From Hedera helix (lineage: Eukaryota; Streptophyta; Magnoliopsida; Apiales; Araliaceae), in assembly GCA_947179155.2 (NCBI GenBank), contig OX359273.1, forward strand, positions 38,485,023-38,549,022: DNA of 64,000 bases. The letters run 5' to 3'. Positions 51,101 to 62,146 of this stretch are shown one piece after another; positions within the stretch are counted from its first letter, which is position 1; every line of letters starts with the position of its first letter. Under the pieces are notes generated by a model, which saw only the letters and a list, made by a program, of their open reading frames with translations, searched no databases and was not told the DNA's origin. The position numbers and the translations under genes are program-made.

Positions 51101-53381
51101 AAGTGCTTCATGTTCTTCTTTTAATCATGATGGAGTTTCTCCAGTATGTACTTCTTTTGTCTGTCTTCTAAACTCGTAAATGCTAATGTTGCAGGAAAAA
51201 TTAATTTGAACCGTGAAAAACATACTCTCAGCTCACATTAAGAGAGCTATGGCTTTTGAGATTAGTAATTTACATACTCGATTCTTTTATACGTGGGTTG
51301 TTATATGTAGTTACAAAATATTATCCTTTTCTTGCGGAAGGTCTTTCCATACGAAAAAAATATCTCTAGAAGGTTTTACGTAAGATGTTGCCCCCCATAA
51401 TTTTTTTGTGAAAGACCTGTCACGATGGAAACAAAGCCTTTAGAAGGGACCTGACAGCCCTCCAAAAAAAATTTCATAGCTATTGCTGATTTATTTCTTT
51501 TTTCATATTTTAAATTGCTTCTTTAGTCTTAATATTCCTAATTTTTTGTTCATTTCCTTGTGCATTTCTTGAGTTGTATATAAAGATCAGGTAAACTTAA
51601 TGTATTAGTAAATGTGACTCCTGCAATGTGCTTTTCTTATAATTTGTAGATTTTTTTTTTAATTTTTTGGTTCGGGGGGGGGGGGGGGGGGGGGGTATGT
51701 AAGTCATGGTTTTGGTCCATATTCGAGAGGAGTTATTTAAGACTGCAAATTAAACCAAACATTTCGGGCTTGACTCGAAAAAATGTGAGTGAGACTCGAA
51801 TTCGTTAATAATATGATCCAAATCTGACACAAAAAATAGTTCGAATAAAAATACGAGTAGAATCTGAATAAAGTTATACTCGACTTGTTTATAATTCAAA
51901 CTACTCGAATTTTTTAATCATGAGCCGATACATAATCGATTGATAAATATTCGAGTAGCTACTCGATACATTCTCTTATAATATATACACAATTAAACAA
52001 AATTTGAGTAGTTAGTTATTATTTTTTTATTTTATTTGTAATTTTAATTATAATTTTATATATTTAAAGTGTAATTATAATTATATATATATTTTCATTT
52101 TTAAGTAAAATAATAAGTTCAATTAATAATTATATGCATTATAAAACTAGTTATTATGTGAAGACTTGAATTCGAGTTTGAATTTGAAGTTCGCGAGTAG
52201 TTTAAATATAATTCGATCCGAGTCGAATCGAATTCGAATAAATTGAGCTGAATCTGAGTAAAGTTTTTCAAATATAGTTCGAATCCGAGTTGAATTCGAG
52301 TACGAATTTAACCTCACGAGTCGAATCTGAGCAGTTTAAAATCCGGATCGATTCGGCTTGTTTGCGGCCTTAGAGTTATGTGTGGATACAAGTTGTCTGT
52401 TGGCTGGAAATGACAATTTTAATTTATATTTACCTTTTAAGAACTTGCAATAAACAAATAATTTATATTCTTTATATAGTTTTCCTCTTGTTTGTTTCTT
52501 TTCTTTTTCCCCTCTTCCAATCACATGCATGAGTAATTGACAGATGAAATTCTATACACGTATGATTATCACCTTATGAATATCATAATTATATTATTTA
52601 ATGCAGTTCCATTTTAATATAACATGCTTCCCCTTGAGAAACTTGTAACTTTGGTTTTTGATTTTGAAACAGATACTTTTTGATAAGGACAGATCTCTAA
52701 AAAAGGTGGTTGTCCTATCTTTCTGTGGGGCATTTGTTGGTTTAGGTTCATATCATAACATGGTAGTACAAGCCTTGTTCAATATTTTGTCATACCAATA
52801 TTGCAGGTTCCTGGAGTGGGGAATCTCGAGAGAAGAATTCTGGAAGTTAGTAAAAAGAGAGTAAAGGTTGTGAAGCCGGCTTCCAAGACTTCTTTTCCCA
52901 ACACTGAAGTTCGTGGAAGTTATGCTCCTCCATTCCATGTAAGTATTTTGTTTTGTTTTGAATAGGGAATTGATATTTTCACAAGTAAAAGTAATAGTTC
53001 CACATGGTTATGAATAGTAGATGGGTCCCATACTCATGTGAGAGGGACTCGTGGAAATATCAATTCCCATTAATAAATATTATTGGAAACCCAAAACAAT
53101 CAATCTGTGTAACCTAACAGATAAATAGCTCTACATAGTTCATTTTATATCATCTTTATATTCTCTATTTTTTTCGGGATAATCCAAGTGTCATGATTAT
53201 GTAGGTGGAGTTATTCCGAAATGATCAACATCGGCTCAGGATTGTTGTGGACAGTGAGAATGAAGTAGACATGATGGTACAGACCCGCCACCTGCGAGAT
53301 GTCATTGTCCTTGTGATTAGAGGCCTTGCTCAGCGCTTCAACAGTACATCCCTCAATTCTCTCCTCAAGATAGAGGCATGA
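30177..53381 (+). CDS. AIR9: AIR9, LRR and A9-repeat microtubule-associated protein
   Basis: Plant protein of cortical microtubules, preprophase band, phragmoplast and cortical division site. Coding exons: 30177-30959, 32066-32137, 32947-33012, 33255-33326, 33429-33494, 33610-33672, 33755-33820, 34875-34974, 35283-35384, 36252-36484, 36580-36694, 37048-37168, 37339-37514, 38913-39048, 39265-39365, 39501-39548, 40089-40273, 40364-40481, 41090-41217, 41831-41999, 42913-43031, 43237-43405, 43633-43717, 43813-43886, 43978-44097, 45104-45299, 45389-45510, 45938-46145, 46686-46759, 47540-47678, 48434-48615, 49129-49284, 49871-50002, 50949-51010, 52673-52705, 52807-52938, 53205-53381. All GT-AG and frame-consistent: about 1,699 aa (Arabidopsis about 1,700). 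Residues 1-261 are basic and Ser/Thr-rich (microtubule-binding type); 262-430 SDS22-like LRRs; about 465-1565 eleven A9 repeats; 1566-1699 the conserved C-terminus. The start is uncertain: an ATG at 30106 opens MEDLIMAAVEVQLK but hits TGA at 30148 in another frame. Confidence 0.93.
30282..30341 (+). repeat. Four 15-bp tandem repeats in AIR9 N-terminus (VAKST)
   Basis: Units at 30282, 30297, 30312 and 30327 encode VAKST, VAKST, VVKST, VTKST in the basic Ser/Thr-rich region. In frame, so they change only the length of the flexible N-terminus. Confidence 0.95.
32066..34974 (+). other. AIR9: AIR9 leucine-rich-repeat segment, one repeat per exon
   Basis: Six consecutive exons of 72, 66, 72, 66, 63 and 66 bases, each starting and ending in phase 0, encode 24, 22, 24, 22, 21 and 22 residues. 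Each begins near the LxxLxLxxN strand motif (VLDLSFND, QLYLTGNQ, FLSVAQNR, VLAASKNK). A seventh exon (34875-34974) closes the solenoid with HLRVEENP. The pattern is that of SDS22-type LRRs. Confidence 0.88.
51674..51695 (+). repeat. G homopolymer, 22 G, in a late AIR9 intron
   Basis: Twenty-two consecutive G on the sense strand, just upstream of the hAT element at 51738. The exact length in the organism is uncertain because long homopolymers are error-prone in sequencing. Confidence 0.85.
51738..52372. mobile_element. Non-autonomous hAT-like element, 635 bp, in the AIR9 intron 51011-52672
   Basis: Inverted termini TAAGACTGCAAATTAAACC (left) and TAAGGCCGCAAACAAGCC (inverted right) are flanked by GAGTTATT (51730-51737) and GAGTTATG (52373-52380), 7 of 8 matching. 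The interior is dominated by TCGAAT/ATTCGA/CTCGAG words, typical of one class of plant hAT MITE. No coding. It sits about 730 bases after the upstream exon and 300 before the next, so splicing need not be affected. Confidence 0.78.
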
Positions 53382-53600
53382 TCAGATGGTAAAGAATTGT
53401 ACATTTGAGTCCATATTACTACAAGTATTCTTTATGTTTTGGGTAATGTATTTTTACCTACATTTTTTGGCTTTCTTATTTTGATTCCTTTTTTTCTTTT
53501 TGCTATTGGTACTACTGAAATTTATATTGGTGTAATTTTTAAGAAATGGTTTGTATAGCATTAAATGAATTAATATACCCTTTGCAGTTATGTAACTTGG
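53382..53600 (+). other. AIR9: AIR9 3' UTR (approximate)
   Basis: T-rich DNA downstream of the TGA at 53379-53381 with AATGAATTAATA at about 53564-53575, a plausible plant near-upstream polyadenylation element. The end point is an estimate. Confidence 0.45.
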
Positions 53601-56260
53601 ATGTCCAAAATTAGAGGGAAAAATGTTAGCACACTACATACATTCAAGGACTATATTTATTCACATTATTAAACACTATTAAAAAGATGAGTATGTCATG
53701 GATTTTAATATAAAACACTTTTTAATAGCGCGGATGAATGTAGTGAGTGTTCGGATGTTGCAAGTGTAACTTGTTCAAAATTAGAGTATATATTGCTTGT
53801 TGTCAATGCATTATTATGCCACCTTGCAGATCTGAAGTTAAGAATGTAGAGAACTCCAGAGCATTAGTTGATCATTGCAACATGTTTTTCTACATGTAAG
53901 ACAGTTTATTTTGCAGTATTGTAAAAACAATTATACCTTTTCACTAAGGATAAATGTATGTGCACAACTCTAAACACAACTTAGAACACTACATTTTGAT
54001 CTTATTCATTGAAAGATGGGGCTTGACAAAGAAATCTGTGTCATGTTTTATTTTTTAATGTTTAAGATGTATGTAGTGTGTGTAAAATTGTCATTTCACT
54101 AATTTGTATTTTCTTTTTGTTCAAATAATTTTTTTTAATATAACATGAATTATAATACTTTAAATCATAATTTGTTATTTTAAAGTATTATTCTTGTTTC
54201 ACAAAGAGTGTTTTTTTAACAAATTTTAAGGATTCATTTTGTTTTGTCATTTCAAATTTCCATCAACACTTCTTTCTAACAAAGCCGGACAAGTAATCTT
54301 GATTAGGGTTCAATGTATCACTATCGTCATCTGCACTTACAAAAAGAATTGTTTATATATATAAAAAAGAGTTGAGAAGAAATTATTTAGAAAAAATTAT
54401 ACCGATGAAAATGTAAAACTAAAATCACGTACGCGCTATTAGCTATGTACTGTGCATTGCAAAAAATTACTAAATGTGTGTCACATATACTAAACACAAG
54501 TCAAACGGAACATCAGTAGGTAAGTGAAAATATTGTAATAGAAAGTTTGATCTTTCAGATAACAGGCTTATCTTGTTGTCCTCACAAAAAGGACTCAACA
54601 AAAGCACAACAACTTTGACCTAAAGGATGAGACAGAGAAAAATACACTGCTAGGAATCACTAAATGAACAGAGAGTATAAAAACAGGAAACTTAGAAATT
54701 AATTAGCAACTTTTGTCTTCTTTTACTTTATTTCTTCTCAAATAAAGATGGTGCAATGGAATAATGGTTGGATGACTTGCTCATACAGTTGGACAGACAC
54801 CCTGTGTTATTGGTTCCAGGACTTTCACTATTGGCGAGAGGGTGGGGCAAGAATCTTGGAAAACAATAGAATAATTCATTGTGAGTAGGCTTCCTGCGAA
54901 GTAGCAGGAGAAATTGACGGACGTAGACACAAGCGAAAAGGAGGGCGATAGAGAAGGAACAATTTTCTTTGTACGCGAGTAAATCTTAGTTAAGGAGCAC
55001 AATTTTCTTTTCATGATCTTAGATTGTTGGATTATAGATTCTAGGAAGAATGCCACTTTCAAAAAATTCTTTCTTTTAATTCCAATTTCAATTTGCCAAC
55101 GGCCTATTTCATAGCCTTCATTTGAGTTGTAGATCCTATTCTGCAAACAGAGATATCCACATTAATAGCAAGTCTAATTTAAGAATTGAATAAATCGACA
55201 GATAAAAATATTTATCTATCAACCTTCGAAATTACATTAGATGGTATGTAATTTTCCCCCTAATGTGATAGATGAATGAGGCCATTTGTAATGTTTATAA
55301 TTGCAGTATATTTGAAGCTTAGTCCAACAAAATGTTAAGGGCCAGTTTTCATGCAATTTCCCAAATTCATTCACACACAATGAGGTAAGCATAGTAGTAT
55401 AAAGGATAAGATGTTCACAACACCTAAAGTAGTTCCCAACATGCAGAGTAAAGGGGGTGGGTGTGGGGGAGAAACGCATATGCTTGAGCCAGATTACATT
55501 TTTTGTTGTTGTTGTGTATAAATGTATAATCACCCATTTCCCAAGTGTTGTGTCACCGGGGGGGGGGGGGGGGGGGGGAGGGAATACATACACTCAAAAA
55601 AGTACAATAAATTTAAAAAAAAATGCGTTGTTTATATCTCCATCTCTATCCGTGTTTAAACCATTATCTCCATTAGTGTTTGCTGAAATTTCTCAATTAA
55701 CATCCAAATCTACATTCAAATTGATCTCAGATGTCGATATTTCTTGATTGTTATTTGAGAAATCTTCAACACTTACCGAAACATTTAAATCAAAATATAG
55801 TATTTTAACCATGATTGCTCAACTATTACGTTTATGAGTTTGCTTTTTTGTTAAAAGTTCATGAACAATGAAACCATTTTATAGAAAAAGAATAGAGGAA
55901 AAAATTCTGTAAATTAGAAATAAAAAAATTTGAACCAGGAGGTCTCAAAATCTACAAATTTGAAGGGAAGGTGTTTAAAAATTTTAAAGAAAATTTTGGA
56001 AGGAGATAAGAAGAGGAGTAAAATAAAATTAAAAGAAAATTAATATTTTTATAAGGGAAATTGATATTTTTGAGGCTTTCTTCATATGAATAGTAAGTGA
56101 CTTTCATGTAAGTGAAATCTTATAAAAATATTAATTTTTTTTATAAAAATATCAATGTCCAATTAAAATTGTTAAAAGACATCAAAAGATGATGAATTAA
56201 TGAGGAGAGGGGAAGTGAAAAGTTGCATGCTGGGTTATGAAGAAATTCAGCAGACCAAGG

Positions 56261-56291
<31 letters not shown>

Positions 56292-56495
56292 TCCTACTCG
56301 TAAAAATAGAATTTTACAGAAAAATTAATTACTTAACATAAATATGAAATAAATTTTTTAATATGTAAAATTATGTCTTAAATATTTTATATACAAAAAA
56401 AGAGATTATTATTTTAAAAAATTATAAAATATTTTCTTATACATAATATAAAAAATAATATATTTAATTATACAAAATAATATCTTTTTATGTGA
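53600..56495. other. Intergenic DNA; one unrecognised minus-strand ORF
   Basis: A minus-strand frame at 55146-54781 could encode up to 121 aa (contains KRKNFLKVAFFLESIIQQSK). It is preceded, on that strand, by a TTGCAG acceptor-like site at its start, so it could be a terminal exon or pseudogene remnant. I do not recognise the protein and see no convincing partner exons. The rest is AT-rich, with a G homopolymer (55558-55578) and a (GA)n tract (about 56265-56291). Confidence 0.3.
55558..55578 (+). repeat. G homopolymer, 21 G
   Basis: Twenty-one consecutive G, followed by AGGG. The frames read across it here are low-complexity artefacts. Confidence 0.85.
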
Positions 56496-56500
56496 TTATA

Positions 56501-59376
56501 TGTAAGACCCCGAATTTTATGAAATATAAAATTTAATTTTTCTTCATATATATTTTCATGAAACAGTAAGTGGTTAAATTGATAAAGTTAAAAGTTAAGG
56601 ATGTTATGTGTAAATTATATTATGTCGGACAATATTCTTTTGGTCGGAGAATATTCGTTCTGTCAGGGAATATTCGTACGACGGCGCCGTACGAACCAAT
56701 CATTGGTGGACCCCACAAAGAATAATTGTCGAATATAGAAAATGACATAAATAATTTTTAAATGGTCAATGGTACTATTACTTTTAATTGTTAAAATATC
56801 CGGTGGTAAAAGAATAGTAATATACGGTATTACAAGTAACATACGGTATTGCACAGTAGCACACGGTATTGCACAGTAGCACACGACATTGCACAGTGTT
56901 TCGTATTATTAAACTGATAAAAGTGGTTATCGTACAATATTTGACTTTATTGTCACATGCACAATAATTCATGTTATTAAATTGATAATTGTCACAGTAG
57001 CATATGCACAGTAATTCATATTATTGAATCAATAATTGTCATGACACAGTAACGTATTCCTTCTTTTACATGCTTTCTGCATTATTGTTCTCTCTACTAT
57101 GATGTTATTTAAACAGTTGTATTTCATTAATTAATTGACTTGATATCTAACTCAGAAAGCCAACTACATTGTATTTATAACAATTAATCATAATAATGAA
57201 TAAGTATGAATTATTGTTGAATAATTGAATTGATAAAGTTATTTGTTTATAATATAAAGTTAGGTGATATAAAATGAATGGTATAGATTAAAGATAATAT
57301 AGAATTTGAAATGGATGGTGTAGATTAAAATATGATCTTTAAATGAATGGTTTAGATTAAAGAAATCTTAAAAGATGAAATGAATGGTATAGATTAAACA
57401 TTATCTTGAAATGAACGGTTTGAATTAAATTAGGAAATCTTGGTTATGATAAGATTTTTGGCTATAAATAGAGGCCTTAACTTAAGAATTTTTCATAAAC
57501 TTTCTTACTTGTTCTTTCTTTCTCTCTCTAAATACTTCTTGTGAAAGTTCTCTCTAAGTGTGCTTAAGTCATCTTGAGTATTTGTGAAGATCTATAAGTG
57601 TACGTGTACTGTTCAAGTTAATCAACCTCATTTAAATCAATATCCAGTCACGTGTTAAGGTAAGGGATTATCATTATTTGATTCTCGAAAATAATATCGT
57701 TTCTTTCTTACTCATAAGATATGCTTTTTATTTCCATGTATTAAATTGTGGGAATAACCTTATGGCGCGGATTATCGCCTGTTGGTGAATAACCTTTCGT
57801 ATTTATTCCTTATTAATTTCTGAAAATAACCTTACTGCGCGGATTACCGTCTGTTTGGTGAATGACTCTTCGTATTCAAGTTTTATTAAATTGTGGGAAT
57901 AACCTTACAATGCGGATTACTCCCTGTTGGTGAATAACCTTTCGTATTCATTCCTTATTAATCTCTGAGAATAACCTGACTACGCGGATTACCGCATGTT
58001 TGGTGAATTATTCTTTGTATTCATTTCTTATTTGTCTCTTGTGGAAATAAGTTGTTTACACGAATTATCACATGACACTTTTATTCTATATTTGTTTGTA
58101 ATATCATTTTCTTTCATATTCGTAAGTGATATTATTTTCCTTTGTATTCATAAGTAATACCATCTTTTTCATCTTCTATTATTCAAACTTACTATGGTAA
58201 GGGATATTAATTTCCTTCACATTTTGTTAATCAAACCTGCTACGGTAAGGGATATTATTTTCTTTCATACACTTAAATCGAAACTTATTATGGAACTATT
58301 GCTTCTATAATTCCTGAAAATATTATATATTCCATAATAGTTGCACTTCAGCATTTCAATTGAACCATCCTATTTACGTGAACTTTTCTATTGAATTGTA
58401 ACCGTTATTCTGAACTGTGGATTTTGAATATCATTTTTGAATTTCACTCCACATCATGTTGGCAATTTGGACATTATTTGAATCTGCACAAAGTAAACTT
58501 CTGATACTTATTGTTTATCCTGTTTCTTCTGTTCATCATTTATATCATTCTAATCATCCAAAATTAAGTTGTTGTGAATATCTGTGGCCGGGGGCACAAA
58601 TGCGATATAATTGTTGAACAAATGATAGGTTAAAGGCGATACATCTGTTCGGTATTTTTTATGGCACGTGGTGAATGTTCTCTTTGGCCCGTAGTGCAAA
58701 GATAAACTGTTGTTTGGTATGATTATGACTAAAGGCTGAATCTGGTATAATCATGACCGTTGGTGTTATATTAAATGTCTTTGGCCCGTAGTGTAAAGAT
58801 GAACTGTTGATCTGCATGATTATGATCAGGAACTGTGAATTTGTATTATCCTGACTAATGGTCTTTCAGATGATAAAAGTTGATGATGTTTTTCTAAAAA
58901 GAGAAGCGAGTGGACACTATAGTCTGCATCATTCTTCTAATAGATTGCTCATTCCGCTGCTATTATTGATCTGAACATTGTTCAAGAATTTAACTGCAGT
59001 TTTTGATATAAACCTTGTAGTCTATTGTATTCTATCAAGAACTCAACTGTTGAAGGCTAATGATAATTTATTCGTCAATATCTTAGTCATGATATTCTTT
59101 ACTGGGATATTTGAGCTCACCCTTTCTTTTGTTCCATTGTTTTTCAACAGGAGATGGAAACGTAGCTGAGTCTAGCCGGGGAATAGAGTGAGAGTCTGAG
59201 GAATAGCTATCATAGTCTTCACGCGTTGTAAAATAGTGTGATAATAATAGTGAAGTCTTAGTTGTGTATTATTATACACTGTATTGTTGAACGTTGTTCT
59301 ACCTTATAATAATTTTGTTGTAGTCTTTTGACGACTCAAGTTTGGGCTGTATGGACCCAGATTTGGGGGCGTCACA
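56501..59376 (+). mobile_element. Solo LTR, 2,876 bp, probably Gypsy-type
   Basis: The element begins TGTAAGACCCCGAATT, ends GGGGGCGTCACA and is flanked by a perfect 5-bp duplication TTATA (56496-56500 and 59377-59381). A promoter box TATAAATA lies at 57463-57470, followed by a CT-rich leader, giving plus orientation. Several internal tandem arrays are present: 20-bp units (56822-56900) and four units of about 72 bp (57753-58041). No primer-binding site, gag-pol coding or second LTR adjoins it. Length and TGTRAxxCCCC termini suggest a Gypsy (possibly chromovirus) LTR; lineage is inference. Confidence 0.78.
57753..58041 (+). repeat. Four tandem units of about 72 bp inside the 2.9-kb LTR
   Basis: Units start at 57753, 57825, 57899 and 57970. 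Each carries AATAACCT, a GCGGATTA core, CTGTTGGTGAAT or similar, and TCGTATTCA near the end. Spacing is 72, 74 and 71 bases. Confidence 0.9.
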
Positions 59377-60043
59377 TTATATGCGACATACTTGACCTCT
59401 TTTCTATCCGTTATTTAAATATATTATATGACACGAGTTTATAACTTAATTGTAGGTCTATAGGGATGCACAAAAAGCCTACGGTCCACAGGCCGACCTG
59501 GCTTGACCTGAGTTTGGCCTGGCAAAGTTCGGACTAGATCGGTCCGGCTTGCAGTCTTTAAACAGGCTGTTATTTTGACGTAAAAGTCCGGCATGACCCG
59601 GCCTACGAAAAAGACCGACTTGACCCGGCCTACGAAAAAGACCGGCCTGACCCGGCCTATGCAAAAGCCCGGTCCAACCTAACTAATTTGTTTTAACTAT
59701 AGACTATAACTTGATATATATAAGCAGCAAAAAAGACGGATGAATGGAAGAAATGGTTCATTGTAGGGAGATAATAAACTTTAAAAAAGTTTGTTTGGCT
59801 TTTCTGTTCATTGTACTAATCACAATTGGTTGACAAATCCAGTTAATGTTGTAAAACTTTTTCAGTTTCAAAATAGAATTAATTAATTTGGGTATTCTAA
59901 AATTAATTTTAAAATATATTTAAATTTAAAATTGATTCAATATAATTATAAATTATCTAAAAATATACTACTCAAATTTTCAAGATTAATTTTTTTTAAA
60001 AGTTAGATAAATAAATTCATCAATATTTTTCTTTATTTGACAG

Positions 60044-60212
60044 GGTATTGGATGAAAAGAGAAGTAGACTTAGCCCAAAATCGTTGGAGATATGCATTTG
60101 TTATAGAGATTATCTTGCCGCACAAAGAAGAGTACAAGATGTAATAGACGATCAAGATAACTCAGAAGATCTCGAAGTTGGAGTAGAAATTGACGAAATT
60201 ACACATCCATAA
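60044..60212 (+). pseudogene. hAT transposase C-terminal exon remnant
   Basis: After a TTTGACAG acceptor-like site, 55 codons plus stop read VLDEKRSRLSPKSLEICICY and then RDYLAAQRRVQDVIDD. This is the familiar end of the hAT dimerisation domain in plant Ac-like and RICESLEEPER-like transposases (GRVLDxxRSxLxPxxVEALIC). It ends TAA at 60210-60212. The upstream parts (BED finger, catalytic core) are absent from the window, so it is a non-functional fragment. The strand shows the parent element was transcribed left to right. Confidence 0.85.
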
Positions 60213-60550
60213 ATATTGAAGATATATGTTTTTTTTAAGATTGAAGATATATTTTTTGAAGATATATCGAAGAGATATTTTTTGAAGATAGGAAGATACA
60301 TTTTTTGAATATTAGAATTTTGAAGACATTTTTAAAATATTTTGAAGCAAAATATTTGTAACCGACTCATTATTTATTATTGATTAATTACTCATTTTTA
60401 ATTTTTTGTCAATACATTTAATTAATATAGTAGTTAGTTTATTTAATATTTATATTTCACATTAAAAATTAGTTGATTACATTTTTAGGCCTGACCTGGC
60501 CCGGCCCGACCCAAGGACTGGACTGGTCCGGTCCGGCCCAGCCTAAGGAC

Positions 60551-62146
60551 TGGTAGCTGTCGTTAACACTCCAAAATTAATCCTTACTTTCAATCACAAA
60601 CTCAGTATAATAGCAAGCAAGGGTCGAACCCACAGAGAATGATTAATTTATTTTTATGCAATGTAAACTAGATTTGGGGGTTTTGAACTAACTATAATTA
60701 ACTAAATAAATAAAAGTAAATTAATAAAATTAATTAATAAATTAAAGACTTCAGTTCTTCGGTTCAATCTCACCCTTATAATTAATAGATCAATCAATCC
60801 AAATATATTTTTATTCTTCCATGAAACCAATAACCCTGGATAACAACAAGCTCTGCTATCCGAAATTTCCCATAATTTTAATCTAACAAAACAAGCTCTT
60901 CATTAGATTCTAACCATTATATAACCTAGAACAAGCTCTCTAAATTTAATATAATGGAAGCATTAATCACAAGAAAATTAGATTATTCTAAGCAACAATC
61001 TCATAAGCTCGGATTGTTTAACTTACATCATGATAACCATAGCAATAAATAAAAGCTTGACCACAATCATCTATCACTATTCACCACCAACGATTAGGAA
61101 CAATATCAATTACACGTAATATAATTCCTAAATCTAGCAATTGATAATAATTTGATTAAATCAACAGGCCAAAATTAAATCAATCAAATCCAATATCAAA
61201 TAAACAATTAAAACAGATTATCATAAATAATTTCATATGAGGAAGAATAAATAATATTACTGAATTAATTAAATCATTAATTATAATCGGGTTTGAAATT
61301 CCCTAGAACTGAATAATAAAATTAGCCAAACATAATAAAAATAATAGATAAGAAAAACCTGAGAGTGAGAGCTCCTAATTATCTCTAACAATCTGCTAAT
61401 AATAAAAAAACTAATCTATTCTAATGTATTTATAGAAGTACAATAATAATCCTAAGCTAATGTGGAAAAGAAATCCAATTTGGAATCAAATTAATGCTCA
61501 AAATCCGAAATAATCAAATCTGTTGCAATATCCGCGCGCCAAACACACCCTTCACGCGTCAGTTGACCGAAGTCAACGCGCCTGCTGACGTCAGCCGCCT
61601 CAGCCAGCCCGCGCCTGCATGACGTCACCACGCTCCTCCGCGCATTGCGCGGAGGCTTTCTGCACCGGACGCAAAACGACGTCGTTTTAGTTATGTGCCG
61701 ACTCACTAACGCGCGCATTGCGCGCAGACCAACTTTCTGCTGAAATTACGATATTGCCACCAGTCGCCAACTTCAACTTATTTACAATATTGCCATCAGC
61801 GCCGGTTTTTTACCATTTTGCAACTTTACTTTTGCAGAATTTACAGATTTGCCCCCAAGCTTATTTTTCCTACAAAATAAAATATAAAAATAAATAAAAA
61901 TAATTTAAAAATACTAAAAATCCTAAAAACACATAATAATAAATAAAACACCTAAAATAAATAAAAACACATAAATAAAAAGAAATATAAAAATATTATA
62001 AAATTACCTAAATTAACATAAATTAACTAAAATCCTATAAAACCTATTAAAACCAAAATATACTAAATAATTAAACATTTAAGCACACAATAAATATAAA
62101 AACTAAGTATTAGGGAATAAAAATATCGTATAATTTAACCCTATCA
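60551..62146 (-). mobile_element. Solo LTR, 1,596 bp, nested in the hAT element
   Basis: The element begins TGGTAGCTGTCG and ends AACCCTATCA on the plus strand, flanked by a perfect 5-bp duplication AGGAC (60546-60550 and 62147-62151). A minus-strand CTATAAATA box (61427-61435) and a CpG-rich palindromic block upstream of it (61531-61735) show that it reads leftward. The minus-strand tail contains GTGGGTTCGACCC near the 3' end, a motif seen in many plant LTRs. No internal region or partner LTR is present. Superfamily not certain. Confidence 0.82.
61531..61735 (-). promoter_or_regulatory. CpG-rich, palindrome-dense LTR promoter block
   Basis: Two TGACGTCA octamers (61586-61593 and 61620-61627), a near-perfect palindrome around CCGCGCATTGCGCGG (61638-61652), a perfect 16-bp palindrome AAAACGACGTCGTTTT (61673-61688) and GCGCGCATTGCGCGC (61711-61725) lie 100-300 bases upstream of the minus-strand TATA box. 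TGACG motifs are classic bZIP (TGA-factor) sites; use in LTR transcription is inference. Confidence 0.65.

Noticed and set aside
55237..55747. Proline-rich and glycine-rich frames on both strands
   Set aside because: They are created by reading through the G homopolymer at 55558-55578 and adjacent simple sequence.
59479..59664. Arg/Gly/Pro-rich minus-strand frame with repeated RPGQAGLFR
   Set aside because: It comes from the GACCCGGCCTACGAAAAA repeats of the hAT subterminal region, not from a gene.
60620..60645. tRNA B-box-like GGTTCGACCC on the minus strand
   Set aside because: No cloverleaf or A box fits around it; the motif lies in the tail of the solo LTR, where such sequence is common in plant LTRs.
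61491..61718. 75-codon minus-strand frame in the CpG-rich block
   Set aside because: The block lies upstream of an LTR TATA box and its composition reflects palindromes; no protein similarity recognised.
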